Of a stretch of DNA of 64,000 bases, positions 48,209 to 57,589 are shown in pieces. Source of the DNA: Chitinophagaceae bacterium (GTDB lineage Bacteria; Bacteroidota; Bacteroidia; Chitinophagales; Chitinophagaceae). Below the pieces are notes generated by a model. The model saw nothing but the letters and a program-made list of their open reading frames with translations, was not told the DNA's origin and did not search any database. The translations under genes and the position numbers were made by a program. Position 1 is the stretch's first letter. The number at the start of each line of letters is the position of its first letter. The DNA lies in contig JAFKGQ010000003.1 in assembly GCA_017307755.1 (NCBI GenBank), forward strand, positions 186,001-250,000, given 5' to 3'.

Positions 48209-49153
48209 ATGAAATTTCCTTCTCCCGTCTCTGTTCAATGGATCGCTGAGTTCCTGGAAGCTCAGCTTATAGGCGATAAAAGCGGCCAGGCTACTGGAAT
48301 TAACGAGATCCATAAGGTTGAGAAAGGCGATCTTGTATTTGTGGACCATCCGAAATACTATGACAAGTGTATCAACTCCGACGCCAGCTATATCATCATT
48401 AACAAGGCGGTGGATCAGCTGCCTGCCGGGAAAGCGTTGTTGGTAGTGGATCAGCCTTTCGAAGCTTATTTGAAGATCGTACGGCATTTCCGTCCTTTCG
48501 AGCCGGCGGTGAAGATGATCAGCGATTTGGCCGTCATTGGGAAAAACACATATATCGCCCCCGGTGTTTTTATCGGTCATCATGTGGTCATCGGTGATAA
48601 CTGTATTATTCATCCCCATGTAACTATTCTCGATCATTGCGTTATCGGCAACAATGTGATCATACAGGCGGGGTCCGTCATCGGGAGTGATGCATTCTAC
48701 TACAATACCAGGAAGGACCGGCAGCTATGGTATAAAAAGATGGAAAGCTGCGGCCGGGTGGTGCTGGAGGATGGGGTGGAAGTAGGCGCGAACTGTACTA
48801 TCGACAGGGGCGTAAGCCATGACACACGCATCGGCGCCGGGACGAAGATGGATAATCTCGTACATATCGGTCATGATACAGTCACCGGTGAAAACTGTTT
48901 ATTTGCCGGTCAAGTAGGTATTGCCGGTGCTGTGGACATTGGCAATGGCGTCATACTTTGGGGTCAGGTAGGTGTCAGTAAAACGCTTACCATCGGTGAC
49001 AATACCGTGGTGCTGGCGCAGAGCGGGGTACCTTCTTCCCTGGAAGCCGGCAAAGTATATTTTGGCTATCCTGCGGAAGATGCCGCCGTAAAGAGAAGGG
49101 AGATCGTCTGGATCAAGCGTATTCCCGAACTTTGGAAGAAGGTGATGGGTTGA
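48209..49153 (+). CDS. lpxD: UDP-3-O-acylglucosamine N-acyltransferase LpxD (solitary copy)
   Basis: The third acylation step of lipid A synthesis in the cytoplasm, using acyl-ACP. The 314-residue protein has an N-terminal uridine-binding region (about 1-100) and a left-handed parallel beta-helix of hexapeptide repeats (about 103-260: VIGKNTYIAPGVFIGHHVVIGD, NVIIQAGSVIGSDAF, NLVHIGHDTVTGENC, GAVDIGNGVILWGQVG). The catalytic histidine corresponds to His222 in DNLVHIGHD. No other lpx gene is near, although lpxD usually sits next to lpxC and lpxA in this phylum, so this may be a second paralogue. Confidence 0.9.
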   Translation: MKFPSPVSVQWIAEFLEAQLIGDKSGQATGINEIHKVEKGDLVFVDHPKYYDKCINSDASYIIINKAVDQLPAGKALLVVDQPFEAYLKIVRHFRPFEPAVKMISDLAVIGKNTYIAPGVFIGHHVVIGDNCIIHPHVTILDHCVIGNNVIIQAGSVIGSDAFYYNTRKDRQLWYKKMESCGRVVLEDGVEVGANCTIDRGVSHDTRIGAGTKMDNLVHIGHDTVTGENCLFAGQVGIAGAVDIGNGVILWGQVGVSKTLTIGDNTVVLAQSGVPSSLEAGKVYFGYPAEDAAVKRREIVWIKRIPELWKKVMG

Positions 49154-49161
49154 CCCGAAAA

Positions 49162-50253
49162 TCATTCCGGAACATAATCATACGGCAACGTCTCCGCTAG
49201 TTTTTTCCAGGCCCAGTAACCTATGTTGGTCACGTCCGTCTGATCGTAGAAATACCCATTTTCTTCTATGACAAAGCCATTGAGGATATCCAATGCGGAG
49301 ATCTCCACCTTGGTATTGAGGGGGAAATTATGCTCTTGCAGGTATTTTTTGCTGGGCGGCTGATTGGTATAACTTACCCGGAGACGGCCGGTGAGATTGA
49401 TCATCACATCCCCGCTGTCCACGGAATAGAATTTTCCATCGTAAGGGTCTTTGAGGGTAGTCCATTTGCCTTTATTGCTGCTGTCAGCCAATTCCAGGAT
49501 ATACCCCTCGTCCGTCAGCGTGCTGTCATACCAGCTGCGGACGAAATGAAGACGGGAGCCGGCATAGGTATAGTCCCTGTTGTTCTTCCAGGTCTGCTGT
49601 TGTTCAGGCGTTCCCTGCAATTCTTCGAAGAGGGGATAACCGGCATAGGTGCTGACGTTGGTATTGTACTCGTATACGAAGGAGTCCAGCTGGAATTTGA
49701 TCTTGTAGCCCAACGCATTGTTCGTGATGACGAGGGCGTCCTTTGCTTTTACCCGCAGCTTGTTCCTCTTTTTATAAAAGTAGAATTTCAGGGCGTCCTT
49801 ATTCTCCAGGGTACACTGTGATGCATTGGGGGTGGTGCCGATGAAATTATCCAGGAAGAACTGCCCGTATTTATTCCAGCCGTCCTCTACCTCCGCGCTA
49901 CCGGTGACTACGGCTTCCCCCAGGCTCTTATCTTCTTCTTTCATTTCGACTACGAGGGAATCCTTATCCTTTGTATCCTTATTGATACGGATATTGCGTG
50001 TTTCGTAGCCTGTGTAAGACACGATAAGATCGTATCCCCCGCCCGCCAGCCGCATGGAGAAGGTGCCGTCATTCTTTGATAGCGTCCCTATCGTCGTGTT
50101 CTGGCAGAATACGCTGGCGCCGGCCAGCACTTGTCCGGACTTTACATCTATTACCTTACCGGCTACGCTGAAGGTCTTTTCTTGTGAATAGAGGGATAAA
50201 GAAATAAAGAAAAGGGCGCTATAAAGGATGGGCCTTAGGAACTGCACATTCAT
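49162..50253 (-). CDS. exported carboxypeptidase-regulatory-like domain protein
   Basis: A 363-residue exported protein. A signal peptide (about 1-23) precedes a CarboxypepD_reg-like beta-sandwich (about 28-105: FSVAGKVIDVKSGQVLAGAS, TLSKNDGTFSMRL, YDLIVSYTGYETRNIRI). The rest (about 115-363) lacks an outer-membrane barrel signature and contains charged, aromatic-rich strands. Similar proteins occur widely in Bacteroidota, often with unknown function. It is the last gene of the minus-strand run that begins with pheS, 34 bp behind the epimerase gene. Confidence 0.8.
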   Translation of the reverse strand: MNVQFLRPILYSALFFISLSLYSQEKTFSVAGKVIDVKSGQVLAGASVFCQNTTIGTLSKNDGTFSMRLAGGGYDLIVSYTGYETRNIRINKDTKDKDSLVVEMKEEDKSLGEAVVTGSAEVEDGWNKYGQFFLDNFIGTTPNASQCTLENKDALKFYFYKKRNKLRVKAKDALVITNNALGYKIKFQLDSFVYEYNTNVSTYAGYPLFEELQGTPEQQQTWKNNRDYTYAGSRLHFVRSWYDSTLTDEGYILELADSSNKGKWTTLKDPYDGKFYSVDSGDVMINLTGRLRVSYTNQPPSKKYLQEHNFPLNTKVEISALDILNGFVIEENGYFYDQTDVTNIGYWAWKKLAETLPYDYVPE

Positions 50254-50287
50254 GGATATCGTTTTTTCTTCTTACAAGATAGGCAGG

Positions 50288-51307
50288 TTATGCGGAATTT
50301 GAAAGATATTCCCTGCAGGCCTCCCGTATCGTCTCTTCGAGGGGGGTAAAACGGAAGTCCGGCAGCTGCCGGAGTATCTTACTGTTGTCAAAAAAGGTCT
50401 TGCTCTGCGCTATGCGGGCGCTTTCCCTGGTCAGCAGGGGACGCTGGCCGGAGAACAATGACTTTATCTTTTCCAGCCGCCAGGCTATAGTACCGAGGAA
50501 CGGGGTAGCTTCCCGATGCGGTTGTTTTTTCCCAAACGTCGTGGCGATGGTATTAAACAATTGTCTGAAAGACCAGTTGTCGCCATTGAGGATAAAGCGT
50601 TGCCCGATGACATCACTTTCCAGGAGGAGGACGATAGCGTCCGCTACGTCCGTGACATCTACAAATCCATTGATGCCATTACTATACCAGGGGAATTCCC
50701 TGTATATGTTCTTGAAGAGGGCGCAGCTGGAAGTATTCCAATCGCCATAACCCAGTATCGTGCTGGGATTTACGATGACGGCCGGCAGACCTTCACCGAT
50801 GCCCCTCCAGACCTCCAGCTCACCGTAGAATTTACTGATCCCATAAGTCGTTTGATTTTTATTGCTTTCCCATTTCTTCTCTTCCGTCACCTTTTCCCCT
50901 TTTCCTGTACGGCCCAGGGCTGCCACGGAGCTGACGTGTATCAGACGTCGTATGCCTTGTTCGATGGCGATGTTCACAACATTGGCGGTCCCTTCGATGT
51001 TGGTGACAAAAAGCTCATGTTTATCACTGCCTGCGAAGGAAACTTTTGCGGCGGCATGAATGACGGCATCAACTCCTTCCATCGCTTCCTCAAGGCTGGA
51101 AGTGTCCATAATATCACCCTGAACCCATTCTACTTTTTCCAGGACCGAAGGGGATATATAAAAAGGTTGTTTATCGCTGCGACGGATGGCCCGTACAGGA
51201 TAACCCTTTTCAACCAATTCCCTGAGAATATAAGCTCCGAGAAAGCCCGTGCCGCCTGTGACGAGTACCGTTCCCCTACCCGGAGAGTTGAACGTAATGG
51301 GATCCAT
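50288..51307 (-). CDS. NAD-dependent epimerase/dehydratase (extended SDR)
   Basis: A 339-residue extended SDR: VLVTGGTGFLGAYILREL (NAD site), GDIMDTSSLEEAMEGVDAVIHAAAKVSF, catalytic Tyr-x3-Lys in TTYGISKFYGELE and the nearby VNPSTILGYGD. The C-terminal part resembles the dihydroflavonol-4-reductase/nucleoside-diphosphate-sugar epimerase subgroup. Substrate unknown. It lies 3 bp behind the hydroxyacyl-CoA dehydrogenase gene, so the two are probably co-transcribed. Confidence 0.92.
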   Translation of the reverse strand: MDPITFNSPGRGTVLVTGGTGFLGAYILRELVEKGYPVRAIRRSDKQPFYISPSVLEKVEWVQGDIMDTSSLEEAMEGVDAVIHAAAKVSFAGSDKHELFVTNIEGTANVVNIAIEQGIRRLIHVSSVAALGRTGKGEKVTEEKKWESNKNQTTYGISKFYGELEVWRGIGEGLPAVIVNPSTILGYGDWNTSSCALFKNIYREFPWYSNGINGFVDVTDVADAIVLLLESDVIGQRFILNGDNWSFRQLFNTIATTFGKKQPHREATPFLGTIAWRLEKIKSLFSGQRPLLTRESARIAQSKTFFDNSKILRQLPDFRFTPLEETIREACREYLSNSA

Positions 51308-51310
51308 AGA

Positions 51311-52159
51311 TTAGTGAAGATAGGTATAATATCCCTTTCCGGTCTTTCTCCCCAGCTCACCATCCTTTACTTTCTTTTCCTGGATGGGGGAAGGCCGTAG
51401 CCGGGAGGGTTTGTTCATTGCCTCATAGACCGAGCAGCTCACTGCATAATTTATATCGTTGCCGATGAGGTCCATCAGTCGAAAAGGTCCCATTTTAAAA
51501 CCCGAGGCTTCCATTATGTCGTCAATGGTATCAAAGCCGGCGACCCCTTCCTCCACCAGCCGCAGCGCCTCCAGGTAATAAGGCCTTGCGACATGGTTGA
51601 CGATAAAGCCGGGTGCATCCTTGCAAAGGACAGGAGTTTTCCCCATTTTTTTTGAGATATCCAGCAGCGTTTGTATGGTGCTGTCATCTGTATGAGGGGA
51701 GCGTACTACTTCCACCAGCCGCATGATGGGGGCGGGGTTGAAGAAGTGCAGACCGGCGAATCTCTCCGGGTGAGGGAGCTGTTCTGAAAGGGCTGTAATG
51801 GAAAGGGAAGAGGTGTTGGAGGTAAATATGGTTTGGTCGCCGTTGTAGGGTGCAAGGCGGCGGAAAAGATCCAGCTTGGCTTCCTGTTTTTCCACGATGG
51901 CCTCGATGATGAGGTCTGCATGGCAATCTTTTATATTTTCCGCGAGGATCATCCGCCCGAGGATCGCCTGCTGTTCTTCCTGTGTGATGCGTCCTTTTTC
52001 TGTCAGGTTCTTCAGGTTCTTTTCGATAGCCGTCATGCCTTTTTGCAGGACTTCGATATTGACGTCGAAGAGAATTGTCCGGAAACCTCCGGCCGCGGCT
52101 GTCTGGGCAATACCGCTACCCATGGTGCCTGCTCCGCAAATACAGATGGTGTGGATCAT
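51311..52159 (-). CDS. 3-hydroxyacyl-CoA dehydrogenase
   Basis: The 282-residue NAD-dependent enzyme has the beta-alpha-beta fold start ICICGAGTMGSGIAQTAAAG and the family blocks FTSNTSSLSITALSEQLPHPERFAGLHFFNPAPIMRLVEVV, containing the catalytic His-Glu neighbourhood, and a C-terminal domain (DAPGFIVNHVARPYYLEALR; MGPFRLMDLIGND). Single-function enzymes of this size usually convert 3-hydroxybutyryl-CoA to acetoacetyl-CoA. It is 19 bp downstream of pheS in the same direction, with the epimerase next. The pathway context is unclear. Confidence 0.95.
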   Translation of the reverse strand: MIHTICICGAGTMGSGIAQTAAAGGFRTILFDVNIEVLQKGMTAIEKNLKNLTEKGRITQEEQQAILGRMILAENIKDCHADLIIEAIVEKQEAKLDLFRRLAPYNGDQTIFTSNTSSLSITALSEQLPHPERFAGLHFFNPAPIMRLVEVVRSPHTDDSTIQTLLDISKKMGKTPVLCKDAPGFIVNHVARPYYLEALRLVEEGVAGFDTIDDIMEASGFKMGPFRLMDLIGNDINYAVSCSVYEAMNKPSRLRPSPIQEKKVKDGELGRKTGKGYYTYLH

Positions 52160-52177
52160 ATGCTGTAGTTGAGCAAT

Positions 52178-53209
52178 TTACACCGCCCCGGTGAATTGCC
52201 TGAGGAATCGTACGTCATTTTGTGAGTACAGACGCAGGTCGTTGACCCTGTATTTGAGCTGGCATATCCGCTCGATACCCATGCCGAAAGCAAACCCTGT
52301 GTATTTATTGGGGTCGATGCCAAAGTTCTCCAGCATTTTTGGATGCACCATGCCGCTGCCCAGGATCTCTACCCAGCCAGTGTGTTTACAGACATTACAC
52401 CCGCTGCCTCCGCAGATGCGGCAGTTGATATCCATTTCCGCGCTGGGCTCGGTAAAGGGAAAATAAGACGGGCGGAACCTTACTTTTACATCTTTTCCAA
52501 ACATCTCCTGTACGAAGAAATAGAGGGTTTGCTTAAGATCGGCAAAAGATACGTTCTCATCCACGTATAGCCCTTCGGTCTGATGAAAAAAACAATGAGC
52601 GCGGGCGCTGATGGTTTCATTCCTATATACCCGACCGGGGCAGATAATGCGGATTGGAGGTTTTTGTCTTTCCATTACCCGGGCCTGCACACTGCTGGTA
52701 TGGGTACGCAGTAGCCAGTCGGGTTTCTGGTGGATATAAAAAGTATCCTGCATATCCCGTGCAGGATGGTTTTCAGGAAGATTGAGTGCGGTAAAGTTAT
52801 GCCAGTCGTCTTCGATCTCCGGTCCTTCTTCCACGGAAAAGCCTAGACGCCCAAAAATATGCACGATCTGATTGCGCACCAGGGTAATGGGGTGATGGGT
52901 GCCCAGGGGCAGGGGATCGCCCGGCAGACTAAGATCAATCCCGGGTCCGTCGGAAGTCTGGGCGCCGGACGTATGGCTTTTCCATTCTTCATATTTGGCT
53001 TCGGCCAATTGTTTGAACTCATTCAGTACCTGTCCGAACTCTTTTTTCTTATCGACCGGGACATTTTTCATTTCGGCAAATAAGTTTTTCACTATCCCTT
53101 TGGTGCCGAGAAATTTGATCCGATAAGCTTCCAGGGCTTCTGCTCCGTCGGGCTGAGTGGACCCTATTTCCTGTCGATAGGCCTCGATCTGTTGTAACAA
53201 TTGCTCCAT
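52178..53209 (-). CDS. pheS: phenylalanine-tRNA ligase alpha subunit
   Basis: Catalytic subunit of the alpha2-beta2 synthetase that charges tRNA-Phe. The start at 53209 (MEQLLQQIEAY) gives 343 residues, the normal length; the longer reading from 53260 would overlap the divergent arginase-like gene. Features are the N-terminal coiled coil (about 1-80), GTHHPITLVRNQIVHIFGRLGF, the motif 2 region ICPGRVYRNETISARAHCFFHQTEGL, PSYFPFTEPSAEMDI, and the zinc-like CRICGGSGCNVCKHTGW segment. It heads a minus-strand run with hydroxyacyl-CoA dehydrogenase and an SDR. pheT is not nearby. Confidence 0.97.
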   Translation of the reverse strand: MEQLLQQIEAYRQEIGSTQPDGAEALEAYRIKFLGTKGIVKNLFAEMKNVPVDKKKEFGQVLNEFKQLAEAKYEEWKSHTSGAQTSDGPGIDLSLPGDPLPLGTHHPITLVRNQIVHIFGRLGFSVEEGPEIEDDWHNFTALNLPENHPARDMQDTFYIHQKPDWLLRTHTSSVQARVMERQKPPIRIICPGRVYRNETISARAHCFFHQTEGLYVDENVSFADLKQTLYFFVQEMFGKDVKVRFRPSYFPFTEPSAEMDINCRICGGSGCNVCKHTGWVEILGSGMVHPKMLENFGIDPNKYTGFAFGMGIERICQLKYRVNDLRLYSQNDVRFLRQFTGAV

Positions 53210-53238
53210 GCCGCAAATATACGTAGGTTTGCTCCCAA

Positions 53239-54387
53239 ATGAGAGAATCCATGCCGTCAAACCTGCATATAGGCGATTTCCTGGACCCGGTGAATCTTGC
53301 AGAATTATCGCAGGATCAGGGATATAAGGATGGGCAGATCGGTAAGCTTATCGATGTGCACGATGAATACTTCCCGGAACTGGAAGATGCTAACCTGGTG
53401 ATCGTCGGTTGTGATGAAGAAAGAGGCATAGGTCGGGACCGCCGCCGTCCCCATGCGCCTGATACCATCCGGGCGGAGTTTTACCAACTGTACTACTGGC
53501 ATCCTGACATCCGGCTGGCAGATGTGGGAAATATCCGCGCCGGCGCAACGCTGGCCGACACCTATGCCGCGCTTAAGACAGTGATACGGGCGCTCACCGA
53601 CGTCGGGAAGACCGTATTGATCCTAGGCGGGTCCCATGACCTTACCCTCTCCCAGTATTACACTTATGCGGATAAAAAGCATATTATCGAGGCCACTTGC
53701 GTCGATGCCCTGATCGACCTGGACATACATTCCCTGCACCGCAGCGAGAATTTCCTCATGGAAATGCTGACGGGCGAGCCCAATTACATCCATCATTACA
53801 ATCACATCGGGTTTCAGAGCTATTATGTGCATCCTCATATGCTGGAAACCATGGACAAACTGCGTTTTGATTGTTTCCGCCTGGGTAGCGTGAAGGATAA
53901 TATAGAAGAGATGGAGCCGGTCATCCGGAATTCCCATCTATTTACGTTTGACATTTCTGCTATCGCCAATGCATTTGCCCCAGCCAACCGGGTATCCCCC
54001 AATGGTTTTAATGGGGAGGAAGCCTGTATCCTGATGCGCTATGCGGGGCTGAGCCATAATGTCAATACTGTCGGGGTCTATGGTTATATGCCGGAAAGGG
54101 ACCGGGATGGGTTGACGGCCCGTCAGATCAGCCATATGCTCTGGTACCTCATCGACGGCAAGAGCCGCGGACGAAGGGAAGCAGCCCTGACGGATAGAGA
54201 TCTCTTTGTAGAGTACCGGACGGCTTTTGCGGAAGTGGAGACGACCTTTCTGCAGAGTAAGAAGACACAACGCTGGTGGATGCAGCTGCCCGATAATAAA
54301 TACATTGCCTGTTCCTACCAGGATTATTTGCTCGCCAGCAGCAATGAGATCCCCGAAAGGTGGTTGAGGGCGCAAGAGAGAGGTTGA
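53239..54387 (+). CDS. arginase-fold (ureohydrolase-like) protein with degenerate metal site
   Basis: This 382-residue protein has the ureohydrolase core, with the ligand-bearing strands in order: GGSHDL (His133), LDIHSL (Asp162, His164) and FDISAI (Asp238). Compared with arginase (GGDH, DxHxD, DxD), the ligands equivalent to Asp128 and Asp234 are Leu166 and Ser240. Four of six metal ligands remain, so normal dinuclear Mn catalysis is doubtful. The late segment GFNGEEACILMRYAG resembles formimidoylglutamase/arginase-family annotation in Bacteroidota. A C-terminal extension of about 50 residues is present (QRWWMQLPDNKYIACSYQDY). The protein may be a binding or regulatory relative. Confidence 0.85.
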   Translation: MRESMPSNLHIGDFLDPVNLAELSQDQGYKDGQIGKLIDVHDEYFPELEDANLVIVGCDEERGIGRDRRRPHAPDTIRAEFYQLYYWHPDIRLADVGNIRAGATLADTYAALKTVIRALTDVGKTVLILGGSHDLTLSQYYTYADKKHIIEATCVDALIDLDIHSLHRSENFLMEMLTGEPNYIHHYNHIGFQSYYVHPHMLETMDKLRFDCFRLGSVKDNIEEMEPVIRNSHLFTFDISAIANAFAPANRVSPNGFNGEEACILMRYAGLSHNVNTVGVYGYMPERDRDGLTARQISHMLWYLIDGKSRGRREAALTDRDLFVEYRTAFAEVETTFLQSKKTQRWWMQLPDNKYIACSYQDYLLASSNEIPERWLRAQERG

Positions 54388-54466
54388 GCACGGGGAGCAT
54401 TATACGCACAGACCCGGTGCCGGTGTGAATTGAGAGATTTAATATTATTTTAGGTAGGTTTGAGGT

Positions 54467-55771
54467 ATGAAGTATTTGCTTTGGATCCTTTTTGCCGCCC
54501 TCGCAGCGCAAGCCTGTTCACCTGCCCGCTCAATAGGCTCTTCCGCCGGGAAAGCGTTCTCTCACCCCGGGTTGGTATCCGCTCAGGTAGGCATCTGTCT
54601 GTACGATCCGGCCAAAGCCGCTTACCTTTACGAGCAGCAGAGTAATAAATATTTTATACCAGCCAGCAACACCAAGCTTTTTTCCCTGTATGCGGGCTTG
54701 AAGTATCTTGGCGATTCGCTGGTCGGCTTACGCTATAGGGAGACGGACACAGCGCTGTTGCTGATACCTTCCGGGGACCCCACCTTTCTACACCCCGTTT
54801 ATACCAGCCAGCCCGTGATGGATTTTTTAAAACGGACGGACAAGTCTTTGTGGCTTACGGACGCCAATTGGCATGAAGAGGCCCTTGGAGCGGGTTGGGC
54901 CTGGGACGACTACAATGGCGATTATATGCCCGAGAGAAGCGCTTTGCCTGTCTATGGCAATGTGATCCGCTGGGTGCAGGATTCAGCCTCATCCTCTTTT
55001 TACTCTATACCGGATATCAACTGGGGGGTGCGGTTTTCAGCAGACACGCTGAAAAGGTCTTTCTATGTGGAGCGGGACCTTCACAGGAATGCTTTTGAGA
55101 TCACGGAGGGGGCTGCGTCGCATAAAGTACAGGATGTTCCCTTTATCACCGATGGTATTGCTTCAGCCGCTATCCTGCTGAAGGATACGGTGGGCAGGAC
55201 CGTGTTTACCAGGCATGAGTTGTCTGTGTCCGATCGCCGTTGGGGGGCGATACACGTCATTCACAGTCGTCCCGTCGACAGCCTTTTCCGGCCCATGATG
55301 CAGCACAGCGATAATTTTTTTGCAGAGCAGACGCTGTTGATGGCGGGTAATGAAAGGTTTGGACAAATGGATGATGCCAGGATCATCGATACTTTGCTGA
55401 ACACCGATCTGAAAGACCTTCCCCAGCGGCCTTATTGGGTGGATGGCAGCGGATTGAGCCGTAATGATCTTTTCACACCCCGGGATTTTGTCTGGCTGCT
55501 GAATAAGATGAAAGATGAATTTGGCCTACCCAGACTAAAAAGGATCCTTCCCACCGGCGGGACGGGTACGCTATCCAATTATTACAAAAAAGACAGCGGC
55601 TATATCTATGCCAAGACCGGAAGCCTTTCCGGCGTCGTGGCGCTCAGCGGCTACCTGATGACAAAAAAGGACCGCCTGCTGATATTTTCCATTCTTATCA
55701 ATAACAACAGCGACCCGGCTGTGCGCAGGAAGATCGAGCGGTTCCTGGAGGGGATCCGGGAAAAATATTAG
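54467..55771 (+). CDS. dacB: D-Ala-D-Ala carboxypeptidase/endopeptidase (PBP4/DacB type)
   Basis: A peptidoglycan peptidase that trims D-Ala or cleaves cross-links, of the S13 family. The 434-residue protein carries a lipoprotein signal (LAAQACSP, Cys17). The three active-site motifs are present: SxxK in IPASNTKLFS, SxN in MQHSDNFFAEQ and KTG in IYAKTGSLSGVV. The insertion domain typical of DacB (about 85-270) is present, and the final segment LIFSILINNNSD is a normal ending. It follows the arginase-like gene by 79 bp. Together with GH3/beta-lactamase at the window end it may join cell-wall remodelling. Confidence 0.94.
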   Translation: MKYLLWILFAALAAQACSPARSIGSSAGKAFSHPGLVSAQVGICLYDPAKAAYLYEQQSNKYFIPASNTKLFSLYAGLKYLGDSLVGLRYRETDTALLLIPSGDPTFLHPVYTSQPVMDFLKRTDKSLWLTDANWHEEALGAGWAWDDYNGDYMPERSALPVYGNVIRWVQDSASSSFYSIPDINWGVRFSADTLKRSFYVERDLHRNAFEITEGAASHKVQDVPFITDGIASAAILLKDTVGRTVFTRHELSVSDRRWGAIHVIHSRPVDSLFRPMMQHSDNFFAEQTLLMAGNERFGQMDDARIIDTLLNTDLKDLPQRPYWVDGSGLSRNDLFTPRDFVWLLNKMKDEFGLPRLKRILPTGGTGTLSNYYKKDSGYIYAKTGSLSGVVALSGYLMTKKDRLLIFSILINNNSDPAVRRKIERFLEGIREKY

Positions 55772-55860
55772 TATAACGACCCAACGTCGCTTTTCCTATG
55801 CCCGTAAGTGTTAGGCAGAGATCGCCTTGTCAACAGGGGTTTCGCCTAAAACTATTCTAT

Positions 55861-57000
55861 ATGGAAACCAAATTTTACACGCTTTTCACAGCCTTATTCC
55901 TTACTTGTCTGGGAGCTACCCGGGCACAGGACAGCACCTCTTGTAACGCTTATTTCCAAGCCACGGACAATCAGGGACTTGTTACTTTCAGGGCCTATGA
56001 TACGCTGCCTCATATCCAGCATGCCTGGTCTTTCGGAGATGGCGGATATCTTACGCTCAGCACCCTTTGGAAAGTAGTACAGCACCATTATAGCGCTTCC
56101 GGGACCTACACGGTAGTGCATTACATCCAGGACTCCCTGGGCGGGGGATGTCATGATTCGGTGATACAGACGATCACAGTCGGCGTCCCTCCTTCCTGCC
56201 CCGTCTACATCGGGGAATCCGTGGATTCCATCCATCACCCCCATATATATAATTTTTACGCCTATCCGGCGTCGGGTCTTGCCGACACGGTAAGATGGTA
56301 TATCAATGATTCGTTGACGGTGACGGGGGACAGTCTTCGGAACAGGAGTTTTTCACCCGGCTATTATTCCATTTGCGCCCGGCGAAACACCGCCGCGGGG
56401 TGCCACAGTGTAAGCTGCACCTATATCTATGTGTCTGCGGATACGTCGTCTTCCGATACTACCCATGTGCCGCCTCCTCCGCCGGCAGATACCTGCAATA
56501 TATCCTTTACCTATACTTTTAACCCGGCACAGACCAACCAAGTCTTTTTCCATGCCCGGGACAGTGTGTTGACAGATTCGCTTACCTGGGTCATTTCCAG
56601 GTCTTCAGATACAGTAGTCCTCCATGGGCGCGATGCTGTACGCACCTTCACCGACACCGGCTGTTACCACGTGGGATTGTACGTGACAAGGCATCCGGGA
56701 TGCCAGGGGTATACTGAACAGTGGATCTGCATCGATAGCCTGCCGGGAAGTAACTTTATCGTCTCTTATCCGAACCCGTCTCCCAGCCTGTCGAACATCG
56801 ATGTACGTCTGGACCAGGACCATACGATCTATATCCGTATTTTCAACAGCATGGGGCATCTGGTGCTTTTCCGGAAAGAGGCGGGTTACAAGGGACTGAA
56901 CCATATCACCCTGCCGACAGCCGGGCTGCCGAAAGGGGTTTATTATGTGCAGGTGGAGTATGGCGGCGTGACAAAACGGAGCAAGATCCAAAAGCTATAA
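55861..57000 (+). CDS. PKD-domain protein with T9SS sorting domain
   Basis: The start at 55861 (METKFYTLFTALFLTCLG) gives a clean signal peptide; the upstream 55798 would add about 21 unrelated residues. The 379-residue mature chain holds PKD-like beta sandwiches: HAWSFGDGGYLTLS near the start (SFGDG being the PKD hallmark), then similar Cys-containing strand-rich segments. A C-terminal T9SS type A sorting domain follows (SYPNPSPSLSNIDVRL ... GVYYVQVEYG). Paired cysteines suggest disulfides outside the cell. It should be exported to the surface; function unknown. Confidence 0.85.
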   Translation: METKFYTLFTALFLTCLGATRAQDSTSCNAYFQATDNQGLVTFRAYDTLPHIQHAWSFGDGGYLTLSTLWKVVQHHYSASGTYTVVHYIQDSLGGGCHDSVIQTITVGVPPSCPVYIGESVDSIHHPHIYNFYAYPASGLADTVRWYINDSLTVTGDSLRNRSFSPGYYSICARRNTAAGCHSVSCTYIYVSADTSSSDTTHVPPPPPADTCNISFTYTFNPAQTNQVFFHARDSVLTDSLTWVISRSSDTVVLHGRDAVRTFTDTGCYHVGLYVTRHPGCQGYTEQWICIDSLPGSNFIVSYPNPSPSLSNIDVRLDQDHTIYIRIFNSMGHLVLFRKEAGYKGLNHITLPTAGLPKGVYYVQVEYGGVTKRSKIQKL

Positions 57001-57034
57001 TACCGTATTTGAAAGAAGACGATCAATTATACCA

Positions 57035-57589
57035 TTGCCATCCGGAGAGGACGACATACAAATAGTGATCAGGGGTTGTCTTAGGAACGACCGTAGGGCG
57101 CAGGAACAACTGTACAGGAGGTTCTATCATGCGATGATGACCCTTTGTGCCCGTTATATGGGGAATGCGGAGGATGCGATGGAAGTGCTGCACGACGGTT
57201 TTTTAAAAGTGTTTAAGTATATAGGGACTTACCGGGCTGACAAGGCGTCCCTTTATACGTGGATCCGCAGGATCGTTATCAACGCCGCGATCGACCATTT
57301 GCGAAAACAGCAGGCTTATCCGGATACGGAAGATTTGTACGCCGGTCCTGATGAGCCTGCTATCGATAATGAGGCGCTGAATAAGCTCAGCGGAGAAGCA
57401 TTACTGAAGATGATCCGGCAATTGCCGGCTGCCACCGGGCTTGTGTTCAACCTGTATGCCGTGGATGGGTTCAGTCACCGGGAGATCGGGACTTTGTTAG
57501 GCATTAGCGAAGGCACGAGCCGGTGGCATCTCAGTGAAGCCAGAAAACAACTTAAAGTACTCATCCACCCTATGGAAAACAACCCATGA
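57035..57589 (+). CDS. ECF-type RNA polymerase sigma factor
   Basis: A 184-residue extracytoplasmic-function sigma factor. It begins at a TTG (57035), which puts the DIQIVIRGCLRNDRRAQEQL region of sigma-2 at the N-terminus. Sigma-2 continues with GNAEDAMEVLHDGFLKVFKYIG (about 48-69). Sigma-4 (about 130-175) reads PAATGLVFNLYAVDGFSHREIGTLLGISEGTSRWHLSEARKQL with the helix-turn-helix. It overlaps the downstream envelope protein by 4 bp (ATGA), so the two are coupled. Confidence 0.93.
   Translation: MPSGEDDIQIVIRGCLRNDRRAQEQLYRRFYHAMMTLCARYMGNAEDAMEVLHDGFLKVFKYIGTYRADKASLYTWIRRIVINAAIDHLRKQQAYPDTEDLYAGPDEPAIDNEALNKLSGEALLKMIRQLPAATGLVFNLYAVDGFSHREIGTLLGISEGTSRWHLSEARKQLKVLIHPMENNP

Noticed and set aside
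48116..48637. 173-codon minus-strand frame overlapping the lpxD start
   Set aside because: Overlaps the well-supported lpxD in the opposite sense; no recognisable features.
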